64,000 nt of DNA, from assembly GCA_000320605.2 (NCBI GenBank), contig KB445803.1, forward strand, positions 578,714 through 642,713, read 5' to 3'. The position numbers and the translations under genes are program-made. Below, piece after piece: positions 22,862 to 34,276 of the stretch; within the stretch, counting starts at the first letter, position 1; each line of letters begins with the position of its first letter. The notes below the pieces were generated by a model. That model did no database searches, was not told the origin of the DNA, and saw nothing but the letters and a program-made list of their open reading frames with translations. The stretch comes from Gelatoporia subvermispora B. Taxonomy: Eukaryota > Basidiomycota > Agaricomycetes > Polyporales > Gelatoporiaceae.

Positions 22862-23319
22862 GTCTTCGAATACAGATGTTTTTCCCAAGCGAATTCGAGT
22901 AATGAATGGCGTCGTCTTCGGGCCGATGTCTCAACGCGAGGTGATGACGACTGCTGTAGTGACCAAGCGAATCGCAGCGAACTTGCAACTTGGAAGCGCG
23001 CAAAGTCGCAGACACCATGAAGAGGCGCTGTTTCGGATAGTCCGGGCCGTCGCAATGAGCGCCCACCGCTGCTAACGAAGTTTTCGCAAGTCTCTCTAGA
23101 CTCTCAGACAGTATATACAACTGGTTTTTCCTCTATTACATTCGGCTACATAGTATTGCAACCAAATCGTATTTATGTTGGATGATTCCATGACCACTCG
23201 CAGATGCTCATCGAATGAAGCATTACTTGCCACTAGCGCGATGGTTCTGGGGTTGGAAAGTTCGGATCATAGAGACCTGGCCTTAGTTTGTCCGCCTGAA
23301 CGCGTAAACAGCATGAATA

Positions 23320-24420
23320 CTATGCCACAAGTTCCAGACCATCTATGTGGGCAGCAACCTCTATGGCTCCACTATAAGCCATGTCTTCTGCTGTGTTAGC
23401 GCCATGTGATAAATGCATATCTGGATGATCGGTGAAAGAGCAATGGACGCTCGAGTACTGGATGCTCGAGTACTGAATGCTCAAGTCGTCGAGTGACTGT
23501 TGCTGTTTCTTGATTATCACCCGACGAATGTCGATGAGAAAATATGATATGACTATCGATTGCAATCTGTAGAGTATGGGATTGGTGTGAAGCAATGCCA
23601 GTGAAACCAAGCTGCAGTCACAAAATTACGTACGGCAACGTGAAGGAGCTAGCCGTATACAGGAAGAACTAGAAATCATAGTGAGATTTTTACTTTGTAT
23701 ATGCAAACATTCTTACATTGGAGCTGTTCCCCGCAATTTGCATTACGTTTAAGCATAATAGCATGCTGCACAAAGTGTGAGGATCGATGCGGTGGTCTTT
23801 CATATTTGTCGGTACCCACAGAAAGTACGCTGCACCTAGATATCATAAAACCGATTAGAATCTCACAGAGAGATGAGAGTAACTTAATGTGTACCGTCTT
23901 TGACGAGCATTGAAGTCAATGGGCTACTCACTCTGTGATGCCTCTTGACACTCCATGAGGTCCACACGCTTGACAACGTGGCAATGAAGAGTAGTGCATC
24001 TGCAGTAGTTGCACATATTCTCGTAATGATAACAACTAAGAGTAAGAATGTAAGTGGTGGCCCTTTACAGGGAATCAAACACCCACGCACAGCTACAATT
24101 GTTGTCAAGATGCATAATCAGTCATGTTGACGGTTTCTGTTACGCACCGCAATACATCATTTGGTGAGATGGACCTTGTGATAGAGCATACTGATCCGTC
24201 TCCAGGCACAATGTCAATTGCATACGCGTAGGATCCAAATGAGCTATACTGTGATCGTTACCGACAAACATTGTATTCAATGCATAATATCGACTTACGG
24301 CATCCGTCGCCAAAGGGACCAACATTAAACACAGAACAACCGAAGTTAGTAGTAGTCTGGCCCGTGATTCCAGACTGACAGCATGCATGCAGATTGTAGA
24401 AAACACTGTGTGGGTAATCT
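23320..24420 (-). pseudogene. Remnant of a DUF6533-type membrane protein gene
   Basis: The minus strand at 23886-24040 encodes ITRICATTADALLFI followed by SSPLTSMLVKDGT, and about 23500-23580 encodes SIVISYFLIDIRRVI; these match the sixth and seventh helix segments and the C-terminal FL-DLR-type motif of the large DUF6533 family of basidiomycete seven-helix proteins. Further upstream, 24140-24406 gives another hydrophobic stretch (LLLTSVVLCLMLVPLATDA). I could not join these into one open protein and found no N-terminal DUF6533 block in place, so I treat the gene as decayed. An intact but intron-rich gene is possible. Confidence 0.5.
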
Positions 24421-25956
24421 AGATCATCGCTCTTGGGAGAAGGAATAATTTTGCTGTCTCACCTGCCCATATAGCTAGCAGAAGAGATTTCATTACTGCT
24501 GTAACTATATTTATGCCTTTACAGCTACCACCAAATTTAGTCTAGGTAAATCAGGAGGAAACCAGAGTTTGCACCTCTGTGTAAAGTAAATTAATTGCCA
24601 GGCTTATACAGCGCACTAGAAGACTTACAGAGATGGACCCAAGAGGTAACAGCTCTACAACTAATTGTGATATGGCCCACATTATGAGTGTTCAATGGTT
24701 GATGAGAAATAGCAGTGTAGAGATGTTAAGTTTACGCTTCCGAGAGATTCGATCTCAGAAGATACAGAGCACAAGTGGTCATAGATGATTAAAACTGACT
24801 GTACTGGTGAGAGGAGAACTGTATACGCTGACAATATATCACTTACCAAGAGTCGCAAGAGCGCAATATAAGCTTATATAGCTGTTCCCAGAGTCAGGGC
24901 TTCTTCACAAGTCCAGGGGAGATTATAGCTGGGCTCACGCAGTTTATAGAGCCGATATGAGGGTGAGATCTGCAGGGCTAGGGTAATATCCGGAAGACAT
25001 TTGAATTTGGCTTCAAAGAAGGGGAGGTACATGTCGTAAGTCAAGTAGCATGTACGCAGTATACAAAAGAATACAAGATCCCGCGTCTCCAGCATTCGGC
25101 CGCTGCTGATGCGTATCACGACATGTTGGGATCATCGGGGCAAAGTGAGATAAGGAACATTCTATTGGGCATTGCTGCTCTCCAAAAGCAAAATCAGAGC
25201 TGACATAGCCCACAAAGCTCATACATGGAAATGGTGTGTCTCCTGGAAGGCTTGGACTAGGGGTATCATCTCGAGTGTTTCTGCTTGGCTTAAACAGTCA
25301 TGAGGATACACCGCAGGCAGTAAAGGAAGAGGATACCAACATTCTGACGGTGGCTTGGAGAAAGTTTAGTCTTGAATGTTCCTGCTCGGCCTAAAATAGC
25401 CATCATGATACATCAAATACAGTGAATTGAGAGAATACTAATATCTTGACGACCGATGCGTATCGCTTTGTAATGCTTCGGAATTAGTGCGCATATCAAT
25501 ATGTCAGGAGGCTGGCACAGGACAACCAACCCTTACTTGACATGATGACAAAAATGAGCTCGAGGGTGTGTTTGTGGGGTTGATAGCTTCGTATAGCCGT
25601 AAAGATTGAGATAGCTCAGTACATGGACCTTGACACTGGTACAACAGTTGAGAACGAACACTCCCATGCATGTAGTGCCTGCGTCGGTAGTGAGTCAGAT
25701 TCACTGTCCAGAAAGGAAACACATACTCGACCTGTCAACAATGATCCTCTAGGAACAGCTCATAACCTGGAAATCCCCCTCGCAAAAATATGCGACTTGT
25801 TTACACTGGTCCTTCATCAAGCTGGTACCATAATGTCTTTAAATTTTCTTTTAATGATTCATTATTGTGTCTCATAAGCAGAAGTAACCCGGCTGGGATT
25901 TGAGTGATAGGAAATAATTCATCAGGAGCCCTAGACATATCAAAATTCGTATTAAG
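24421..25956. other. AT-richer stretch without a recognised gene
   Basis: The sequence contains scattered hydrophobic minus-strand frames (for instance 24874-25119) and intron-like junctions, probably further debris of the DUF6533-type genes on both sides. Near 25285 and 25385 two short lines repeat the motif TTCCTGCTCGGC/TTTCTGCTTGGC followed by TAAA, which hints at a small local duplication. Confidence 0.4.
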
Positions 25957-27443
25957 TTAATCCACATCATTATCGAAGGTTTCATCAATTCCACTCCCTA
26001 ACAGGCTTTCGCCCATGTTGTCGACAAAGGTCACAAACCAGATGCTCATAGGAACTGACATTGAGCTCTGTGCTATGATATTATTCTGAACTTGTGCAAT
26101 CTGACGGAGGTTTAGAAGGAAATGGGAAGTGATGATCGCTTGCAGCCTGAAATCGTTTGTTCATAAATAGTAAGTATAAATAATGAGTAGGATTTCGATA
26201 GCCGGCCATGCGTCGAGACTCACGGTGTCGTGAAGGACCCAGCTGTAAAAATGAAAAACTGTAGCCGAGTGAGCGCCGACCACAATTTAGCTTCTCGATT
26301 CAATACTCTGGGGCCACATATGTTTGTGCTGAAGCCTGCGATGTTGATCATATTCAAGCAAAGCAGCATACTGCTCATGGTTCGATGTCACGTGGAAGAA
26401 ATTTCTAGCAGCCATTGAGTACCCACAGGAAGTACATTGTACCTGGACCCAACGTTCACCGTCAGCCTGATCAAATGTCTGCTTCCTGAGCAATGCAATA
26501 TAAACCATCTGTTAATAATATTGTTACCAAAGGACTGCTTACACCATGGGGTCGTGCCCGGTTCCATGAGGCATACGTGGTTGACCAGGTTACTACTAGA
26601 AGTAGGATGTCTGCTGTAATGGTGCATATCCTCGTAGTGATCTTGACTAAGCACGTTCAGCGTGAGCTAGGCCAAGCCAAGCACTACAGGAATTGCATAC
26701 TACTGTGATGGTTTATACTGTCAATGTGCGGAGTGCTACTAGTCAAAACAACCGATGCTTACGCTAACAAAGCTGCCGATGGTATAATCCTGATGATGAC
26801 ACAAGTAGTGTCCTCGATTGAATAGGCATATGACGCGAAGTCACCGTACTGCAAACAACGTTTAGAAGGTGAGCTCATGAATAAGCGGGCTCACAAATTT
26901 AGTGGGTAAACATACTAAGTTCAAGGCAATGGGAACAAGGTTGAGGATGAATATTGCCACACTTGATATCTGCCCCACCGACTTATTGTGACAGATCGCA
27001 AGGACATGTATTGCTGAGAACACTCCAAGGGCCTCAAATGTCAGTTATAGCACAGGGGTTATCACAGTTATCAGAACTCATCTGCCCAAATCACCAGCAG
27101 AAGCAGGCTCACGACTGCAGTGACGAAGTTCACGCCTTGGCAACTAGGAATGATCGTGTTTTAGAAAAATGCAAAAGTAGACTGGGCAATGACAAGCCTC
27201 TGCAATTTGACTACTCAGGACTTTTGAGACTCTGGTCTTTGATGTCCGACTTACAGGAATTGTGCCAAGTGATAAGATTTCTACCACAAACTGCAATATG
27301 GCCCACAAGTTGAGAGTCCAACGATTGGTGTGGAACAAAAGTATAGCACTGTTGAATTTCTGCCCCCAAATGTACTCAACTTCGAGGGATAAAGTACATA
27401 GCCAGTCGTAAAACACAAGCACTGTTGTTTGTGATGAGCTCAA
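25957..27443 (-). pseudogene. DUF6533-type seven-helix membrane protein gene, probably decayed
   Basis: Three family blocks lie in order on the minus strand. An N-terminal DUF6533 block (VLVFYDWLCTLSLEVEYIW, then LLFHTNRW) is at about 27293-27443. The block ITRICTITADILLLVVTW with SSPLVTILL is at 26508-26645. The C-terminal block IITSHFLLNLRQIAQ runs to the TAA at 25957-25959. Between the first and second blocks there is a hydrophobic piece (VTAVVSLLLLVIWADEF near 27080-27130) that ends in a stop. I could not complete the exon chain, so it is either damaged or has introns I cannot place. These proteins are an expanded family of unknown function with a receptor-like helix number. Confidence 0.58.
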
Positions 27444-27788
27444 ATGTCATCAACGTATCGGTGTGACACGCGCACCAAGGCTTGCGGTCACGCAATATGT
27501 AGCAATGACCCTAAGCGCGGATTTCGATGTGTGTTAGGCATGGTGCTTGAGAGAAGCTTTAGTTCACATAACTGACCCGCCTTGGATAGCAGATACGAGC
27601 ACAGCCTCATCCTGGGTGGCAGAGCTGTCGTCTGAAGAAGACATCCTGGCATTAGCAGAGGAGAACTCCTGGCTGTAGGTGTGATACGATATCTAGGGCT
27701 GGTGGCAAGGATTAGTGCCTTGCCTCGGTATAAATGTATGTCCTTTCCACGCACAACTTCGTCATCTCAACAGTCCTGCAATGATAAC

Positions 27789-27990
27789 AGGAATGTACAT
27801 CAGCAAAATATCATTTCTGCTTTTGTCGCTTTTACGTCTTTTTTAGTCGGTAAGCATCCCAAAAGCGAGAAAAGTACAAAAATCCCAGTCCCATCGGACT
27901 GGGATTTTCCTGCTTTTCCTGCTTTAGGCTACCAAAGCAGGAAAAGCAGCGCCAAAGCAAATGTGAGAATTTCCTGATGTATTCTTAGAT
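27789..27990. repeat. Small foldback element with twin perfect hairpins
   Basis: AAAATCCCAGTCC (27879-27891) pairs perfectly with 27896-27908 around a 4-base loop. Directly next to it, CTGCTTTTCCTGCTTT (27910-27925) pairs perfectly with 27934-27949 around an 8-base loop. Around both, 27789-27832 and the reverse complement of 27948-27990 are similar (GGAATGTACATCAG.. against AGAATACATCAGG..), so the whole 200-bp piece is an inverted repeat. No open frame of note. Confidence 0.7.
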
Positions 27991-30341
27991 GCCAGGTAGT
28001 CCCATCGCATTTGCAAAAGAGTAAAATGATTTCCCATGTCAATCCATGACATCGAAGGGAAGCTTAGGATCAGCCGACCCAAGGAAAGCCATGAACAAGA
28101 TTGACCACATAGGTACCAAGATGATAGCAGTAGTCAAGATAATTACCTACTTAGGATGTGGAACTGCATTTATCAAAAGCGTTATTGCAAAGAAACGTAC
28201 GGATTGCACGAGTCCATGCGTGCAGTTAGCCTTTGAGCGTTGCATTCGGTTGCTGTTGCTAATGAGCAGCAAGTACCCAAACACCACATAAGTTTCCCGT
28301 GATATCAGTAGAAATAATTTGTAACTCAGCTTGACACCGATGTGCAGACAAATGAAGTAGTACCGAGTGGGAGATGCACAGCGTGGTTTCCTGATATCGC
28401 GACAGGATACGCAAGGCACGCGCGAAGATGCATTATGCTTCACAACCTGAGAAGAAACCCAAGTTGGAAAAAGAACATTGTGGCTGACGCAAGTCATCAC
28501 TGGCTATGATGCAGTAACCATGCAGTACACCAAGCCATTCGACAACATGTCAATTGTCTATGTGAATGTGACAGACACCTATTTTGCGGGTGGTTCACCG
28601 GGCATTGAATGAGAATGCCATTGACATTGCGAGCTTTCGAACTTGGGTTGGATCATCATCAGGAATTCGAGAAGAACGCAGGTATTAGATATCAGCTTAA
28701 TAGTTGCTAGCTGCAATTACACCCAGCCATGAGTACTGATACCCATCAAAGATGCAGCACAATGCAAGACACACCCTCAATGGGGGCACCATGGTCTACT
28801 TTACATTGTCGGATCACATGCTTAAGCTTCGGCTCTCACAGCCTTCACGTCGCTCATGCATCAACCAATCTAGCAGATGCGACTACCATATCAATTGCCA
28901 AGCAGTAGGTACGAAAACATCATGTGGATTACCATAGCACAATCCATGGTGCACTGCTGTGGTGCCTAAGCACGCGCGATCAGTAACCCGGGATGCTCAT
29001 CACGAAGGGAACACTCTACCTTAGTGTCTCCATTCATGAGCGCCTGTGAGCAACATCCCAGGTCAGGAAGAGACTTCTCGAGGAAGTGGTATCTGCGCAA
29101 TTCATGGGGTAGACTGACTCAACTCCATGCGGAAGACCCCGAGAACGATCATCCGCAACCCTGGCAGAGTCGGACAGGATGGGATTCTGAGGAGGGAGTA
29201 AGGATCGTCCGCGTTGGCTGGACCACCTGGAGGACAACATGAGGACGGGCCGTGTTCTCAGGCAAGCCGGCAACCATGGACTACCTGAAGAAGGCCGGAC
29301 CGCACTGGAAGCGGGAGGATCCCACTTTGCAAGATCTAGCGCAAATAGGATATCCGGCCGAGGAGGTGGCGGTTCGGTATAGAGACAATTCCTTCGTCTG
29401 AAGAAGGTCTGTTCTTCTTGTTCCTCACAGAAACGTGAAGTCATACTTTGTCACATCAACGTGGTGGCTCGCTAAACCTGCCGGGCCCAGACCAGCAGTG
29501 GGGGCGATGACGCCAAGTAAGTATGGTGCTTAAAGATTCAAAGGGGTGAACAGGGAGAGAGCGCAATAAAAGAATGCAACAGTTTGCCATTTCCTCTGGA
29601 GGTCGAATCCGAGGCGATCGACAGCGGTGGGGACTAGAATTTTTTCTGGGTGCCTGAATTTGTCGAGCTGGGTCAGACGAGCGCGGAGTAAGCAGGCTGA
29701 TTGTAGCTTGGTGAAAGGGGATTAGAACTCGGTTAAAGGCCGGTTGAAAGGCGGTTTGAAAGCGACTGTATCGAGGGTTACAAAGAGCTTGGCCACGAGG
29801 TTCAGGGCAGGCGCCACCGGGATGGCGGTGAAACCGTCAACAGGTTGTTAGGACTCCCCGAGGCACCTGGCAGTCGTTACTCGCCCACAGCTCCTCGTCC
29901 CGCCGCCGTCGTCAACAGCGCCCTCGCACCACCCGCATCGCCCACGCCGCCGTTAGGTTGGTCCCACTTCCGCTGCACAGGCCCCCAAGTAACCGCTCGC
30001 CCAGGTTGGCCTGAGACCGCGTTCAAGTTCGTCTATAGAGAAAATCCATCGGCGACTACATCTCAAGACCCTTGCGCCCTCCCGGTTCTCGTCCAGCGCC
30101 ACATCAAGGTGAGTGTGCATCTCTGCTCATCGGGGAGGGCGGCATATGTGGGGCATTCGGGAAAGGCGGGGCAGAGGCAGTGATACACGTCAAGCCTGAC
30201 ACGCGAGCGCCGCGCGTTCGCCCTTGCACGGACCTTTGCTTGCCTCGTTTCAAACCGGACGCAATACGAACGTGTACTCACGGGTGTGCTGTTCCTGCCA
30301 GCCTCCAACTTCGCTCGATACGTTAGACCTATCGGAGAATC
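27991..30341. other. No gene recognised; Cdc42 upstream region at its right end
   Basis: 28.0-29.0 kb has short hydrophobic frames that may be more membrane-gene debris. 29.05-29.80 kb is GC-rich and contains an open piece reading RPRWLDHLEDNMRTG on the plus strand, which I cannot assign. The 5' region of Cdc42 from about 29.85 kb has a likely 5' UTR intron: GTGAGT at 30111 and TGCCAG near 30297-30302, ending 40 bases before the ATG. Confidence 0.45.
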
Positions 30342-31169
30342 ATGCAGACGATTAAGTGTGTGGTAGTAGGAGATGGTGCGGTCGGCAAGGTCCGTATCAG
30401 TCCCCTCTCTACGTCGGGTCGTGTGTTCATCTAAAACGCATTCGTCCCTACTCGTATAGACTTGTCTGTTGATTTCGTACACTACGAACAAGTTCCCGAG
30501 TGAATATGTGCCAACTGTACGTCCTCTTTTCCTATTCGACTAGTCAGGGCAGGCGCCGATCTTCCCGGCCACTGCAGGTTTTCGACAACTATGCTGTCAC
30601 TGTTATGATAGGTGACGACCCGTATACATTGGGACTGTTCGATACTGCTGGTATGCCCCACCACTTTATCTCCGACCAGAGTCGTTCCCTTGCAGGTAGC
30701 TCATGTACGACCGCACAACAGGTCAGGAGGATTACGACCGTCTCCGCCCACTATCATACCCACAGACGGACGTTTTCTTGGTCTGCTTCAGCGTAACGTC
30801 ACCAGCATCGTTCGAAAACGTTAAGGAGAAGTGGTTCCCGGAGGTCCACCACCACTGTCCTGGTGTGCCTTGCCTCATCGTTGGGACGCAGATTGATCTG
30901 CGGGATGACCCCCAGGTGCTGGAGAAGCTGGCCAGGCAGAAGCAGCGGCCCGTGACGGCGGAGCAGGGCGAGCGTCTCGCTCGGGAGCTCGGCGCGGTCA
31001 AGTACGTGGAGTGCTCAGCGCTGACACAGAAGGGCTTGAAGAACGTCTTTGATGAGGTACGTCAATTATGTACTTGAAGTTCACGCACGATATAACATAT
31101 TTGCAGGCAATCGTTGCGGCCCTCGAGCCCCCGGTCGTCAAGAAGAGAAGTAAATGTGTCATCCTCTAA
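30342..31169 (+). CDS. cdc42: Cdc42 Rho-family GTPase
   Basis: Five exons, 30342-30389, 30460-30516, 30578-30650, 30722-31056 and 31107-31169, encode 191 residues, the canonical Cdc42 length. Motifs in order: GDGAVGKTCLL (P-loop), YVPTVFDNY (switch I/effector loop), [20 protein letters not shown] (switch II), GTQIDLRDD, the Rho insert region with [22 protein letters not shown], a basic KKRSK and the CVIL prenylation box. Cdc42 sets cell polarity, septin and actin organisation at the plasma membrane. In intron 3 the correct acceptor is 30720-30721, not the earlier CTTGCAG, because only the former gives GQEDYD. Donor 1 is GTCCGT, a weak but acceptable form. Confidence 0.98.
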
Positions 31170-31932
31170 CCAGACTCTGTCCGCTTTCACGATGCCTTTG
31201 GCCATCTCACTTTACGACCCCTTCATCTTCCATGCCACGATGACCGATATATTGTCTTCCGCTGCTTGTTCACTCATCAATACGCACACTCCGCCCCCTG
31301 CCTGGTTGCCACTTCCTTTGACGTTTCCTCTCTGGATGTGTCGAGCGGCGAGCGGACGGCTCTCGCTCGCACATTCTACTCTGTCCATGTTCTGATGCCG
31401 TGTAGTTCATATAGTCTGGAATTGGGTACATGGGGGATCTAATACCCGTGCGTTGAATGAGTCTTGCAAGTTATTCTATTTTCACGACGTAATTTCCTCG
31501 TCGGACGGTCTGTGTGGCGCGAGTGACCCTCGGGCACAACATGGGCTTAGGTCGACAACTCAATTCATCCACATTTCAAAGTCTATACGAATCATACACA
31601 ACGGTGAAGCTCGCGACCGACTCTACGCTATGGACCGCGAGAGCCACAATGCAGAAGTGAGCCATGCGTGGCCGTCAGATATTTCACAGATAAGCAAAAC
31701 TAACCGTGCTACGTCCAGAAGCGGTCTCGTCCCGAACAGATCTCGTTAAGCACGTAAAATTGATCGTCTCTGAGAATATTCTTTTATTATCGCATGTCTG
31801 CTATTAAGGAGATAACTGACCAAGTGAAGACATCGTCCCGCTTGCCAACGGGCGGGGTAGGGTCAGCAGCGTACCAATAGATCCTGAAGAACACCGTGAG
31901 ACTCTAACATCACAACCATGGCGGAACCGGGC
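31170..31932. other. Intergenic, Cdc42 3' side
   Basis: Only short frames without recognisable products. The two flanking genes are convergent, so this should hold both 3' UTRs. Confidence 0.5.
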
Positions 31933-32103
31933 TCACTTAGAGGGCTTGTATTTGTCGTCGTCGCGCTTCTTGGGGTGCCTGGCGTCGAACTGCTTGAGGG
32001 CCCTCTTAATAGCGGCCGCCTCGGGCTCGGGGGTCGGGGCACCAGCCGCGAGGACTATGAAGGCGAGGAGGGTGACGAACAGAAGAACCAAGCGGGCGTG
32101 CAT
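31933..32103 (-). CDS. Small secreted peptide precursor with Kex2-type sites
   Basis: A single open frame of 56 residues. The first 21 residues (MHARLVLLFVTLLAFIVLAAG) are a textbook signal peptide, followed by APTPEPEAAAI. Dibasic pairs KR occur twice (IKR and KKR), so Kex2-like cleavage could release ALKQFDARHPKKR-type and DDDKYKPSK pieces. There is no cysteine, so it is not a disulfide-rich effector. A TATA-like box lies about 60 bases upstream. The plus-strand frame that overlaps it lacks any such logic. It may be a secreted signalling peptide or a small cell-wall-associated protein; no family is known to me. Confidence 0.72.
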   Translation of the reverse strand: MHARLVLLFVTLLAFIVLAAGAPTPEPEAAAIKRALKQFDARHPKKRDDDKYKPSK

Positions 32104-32990
32104 CTCTTCAACTGATGAGCGGTGCGGAGGGCAGCTGCAGGTTATCTACTTGCATCTGTCGGCTTATATCCTGCTCGTTGCTTGGCTGGCTCCACTTAGG
32201 CTAGCGCGAGGAATTTGGCGGATATGACAGAACTTTGCCGGGAAGTTAGGTGCAAGGAATGTAAGGCCGCAACTCTTCAGGGAGTGACGTATCCCGGTCA
32301 CGGATCGCGGAGACTCTTGACCGGGAAGGCGAGGGGCTGCCTGGTCCACGGGTCCGGGACGCAGCTCGTTCTCTCGACACTGGGCGGCAATCGTGGTGAT
32401 GAGAGGGCTTTCCTCGGCGTCGCACTACACTCGCAATCGAGGGCTACTTCGAGATAGCGCACAGGATGTGCACGCACGATGCACAACGCGCGCTACGCTG
32501 GCCGATGGACGCGCCCAGCGCACTACCAGCGACGATACCGCGCAGCAGCAGAAGCTACTGAGGCCGACTGCCAGACTGCTGGCAAGTGGAGCATCAACAT
32601 GACTCTGACTGCAATGCGGGTGTAGGCGTGCGGAATAGAGAGCTCCAAGACATTTGCACGGCCTGCTGAGTTCTCTTCGGCTCTAGAGGGAGCGAAAGGG
32701 GTGTATTGCCTCAGAATGCTGCCTGCTGGCCACGAAGGGCGCACACGGTCGATTGATCCGGCGTCGCAACTGACAAGTACGACGCCATAAGATACGTTGG
32801 CAATTTCTGGGGTGCGATAAGTGCGCAGGGAAAGGGCTAGAAGATATCGGCAATAGTTCCAACAAATGCCAGTTTGAGTCGGCAGCGAAGGACTGTCGAG
32901 TACTTGGAAATTGCTCAAAATGGAGGAGCAGCCACATGACAAATGGTCACAAACACGAGACTTAGCTCGCGTTCTTAGCCACCCACCACA
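32104..32990. other. Intergenic, upstream of two divergent genes
   Basis: It contains the promoter of the secreted peptide (-) and of SF3B4 (+). Open frames on the minus strand near 32.5-33.0 kb overlap the SF3B4 start and have no domain. Confidence 0.5.
32163..32168 (-). promoter_or_regulatory. Candidate TATA box of the small secreted peptide gene
   Basis: The minus strand reads GATATAAGCC about 62 bases before the ATG at 32103. Fits a TATA element of a strongly expressed small gene; unproven. Confidence 0.45.
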
Positions 32991-34276
32991 ATGTCTCGAC
33001 CCCAAGATGATAGAAATCAGGAAGCAACAGTCTATCTGGTGCGTGAACAACCCTCTGGCGAGATGTAGTACTATGGAATTAACACGTTCTGTTCAGGGAA
33101 ACCTCGACGAACGATGTTCGGACGCGCTCATCTGGGAGCTCATGCTGCAAGCAGGCCCAGTCGGTACGTCCATACTGTCATACTGTTTCATCCAGATGCT
33201 GACGGCTAACGGTGTTTGTGCTCCTAGTGAATGTACATCTCCCAAAAGACCGGATATCTATGGCCCATCAGGGTTATGGTTTCTGTGAGTTTCTTACGGA
33301 GGAGGATGCGGAGTACGCTTGTAAGATTATGAACCAAATCAAGCTCTGGGGAAAGCCTATACGGGTGAACAAGGTTCGTCTTGCATTCTTCAGAAGGGCT
33401 GAACACGGTGGCCGCCATACGCCCTCTGCATGCCGCGCTGCCCGATCACTTTGTCATGTCCACCTTATTGACGCGAGTTCTTCCGCACAGGCGTCATCGG
33501 ATAAGAAACAACTGGATGTCGGCGCGAACCTGTTTATCGGTAACCTCGATGAGAACGTCGACGAGCGGCTTTTGTACGACACGTTCAGCGCGTTTGGTGT
33601 GATGGCGACGACTGCCAAGGTGCGTAGTATCGCCGTACTCCACTGCCATGTCCTTCCCTCTTGTGCTCCCACACTGAGACGCAATATGCCCCAGATTGCG
33701 CGCGACCCGTCAACGGGAAAATCCAAGGGCTACGGTTTCGTCTCGTACACGGACTTCGAATCCTCGGACGCCGCTGTCGAGAGCATGAACGGTCAGTTCC
33801 TCATGAACAAGGCGATCACCGTGCAATACGCCTTCAAGAAGGACGGCAAGGGTGAGCGGCACGGTACGCCCGCCGAACGCCTTCTCGCCGCGCAGGCGCG
33901 GAAGAACAACGCGCTCCCTGTCAGCGCGCGACCCCCGCCCGCGCCGATAGCCTTTGGCGCGCACCCGCCCATGCCCGGCTTCCAGGGCCCGTATCAGGGC
34001 CAGTTCGCCGGCGCCCTCGCGGCGCCGCCACCCCCGCCGCCAGGTTTCACGCCGCAGCAAGCCATGATGCCTATGATGCCGCCGCCCGGAATGCCGATGG
34101 GCATGCCGCCACCCCCGCCAAATATGTCCATGTATGCGCCCCCGCCCGGATTTGGCCAGCCACCGCCACCGCCACCCGGGTTCGCCCAGCAAGGCATGCC
34201 TGGTATGGTCCCCGGGATGATGCCCCCTCCTCCTCCCGGTGTGCCACAGTATATGGCCGGCGCGCCGCAGATGTGA
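32991..34276 (+). CDS. SF3B4: Splicing factor 3b subunit 4 (SF3B4/Hsh49)
   Basis: Five exons, 32991-33038, 33097-33163, 33228-33373, 33491-33619 and 33695-34276, encode 323 residues. Two RNA recognition motifs are plain: RRM1 with VYLGNL (14-19) and GYGFCEF (54-60), and RRM2 with LFIGNL (101-106) and KGYGFVSY (141-148). Between them is the family signature [11 protein letters not shown]. The [13 protein letters not shown] and AERLLAAQ segments after RRM2 are diagnostic, and the last 120 residues are Pro/Met/Gly-rich, as in all SF3B4 proteins. It binds SF3B2 in the U2 snRNP and contacts pre-mRNA near the branch site. Confidence 0.97.

Noticed and set aside
29034..29444. Open frames on both strands in a GC-rich stretch
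   Set aside because: A plus-strand piece (RPRWLDHLEDNMRTG) hinted at a retroelement end, but nothing else of a reverse transcriptase is visible.
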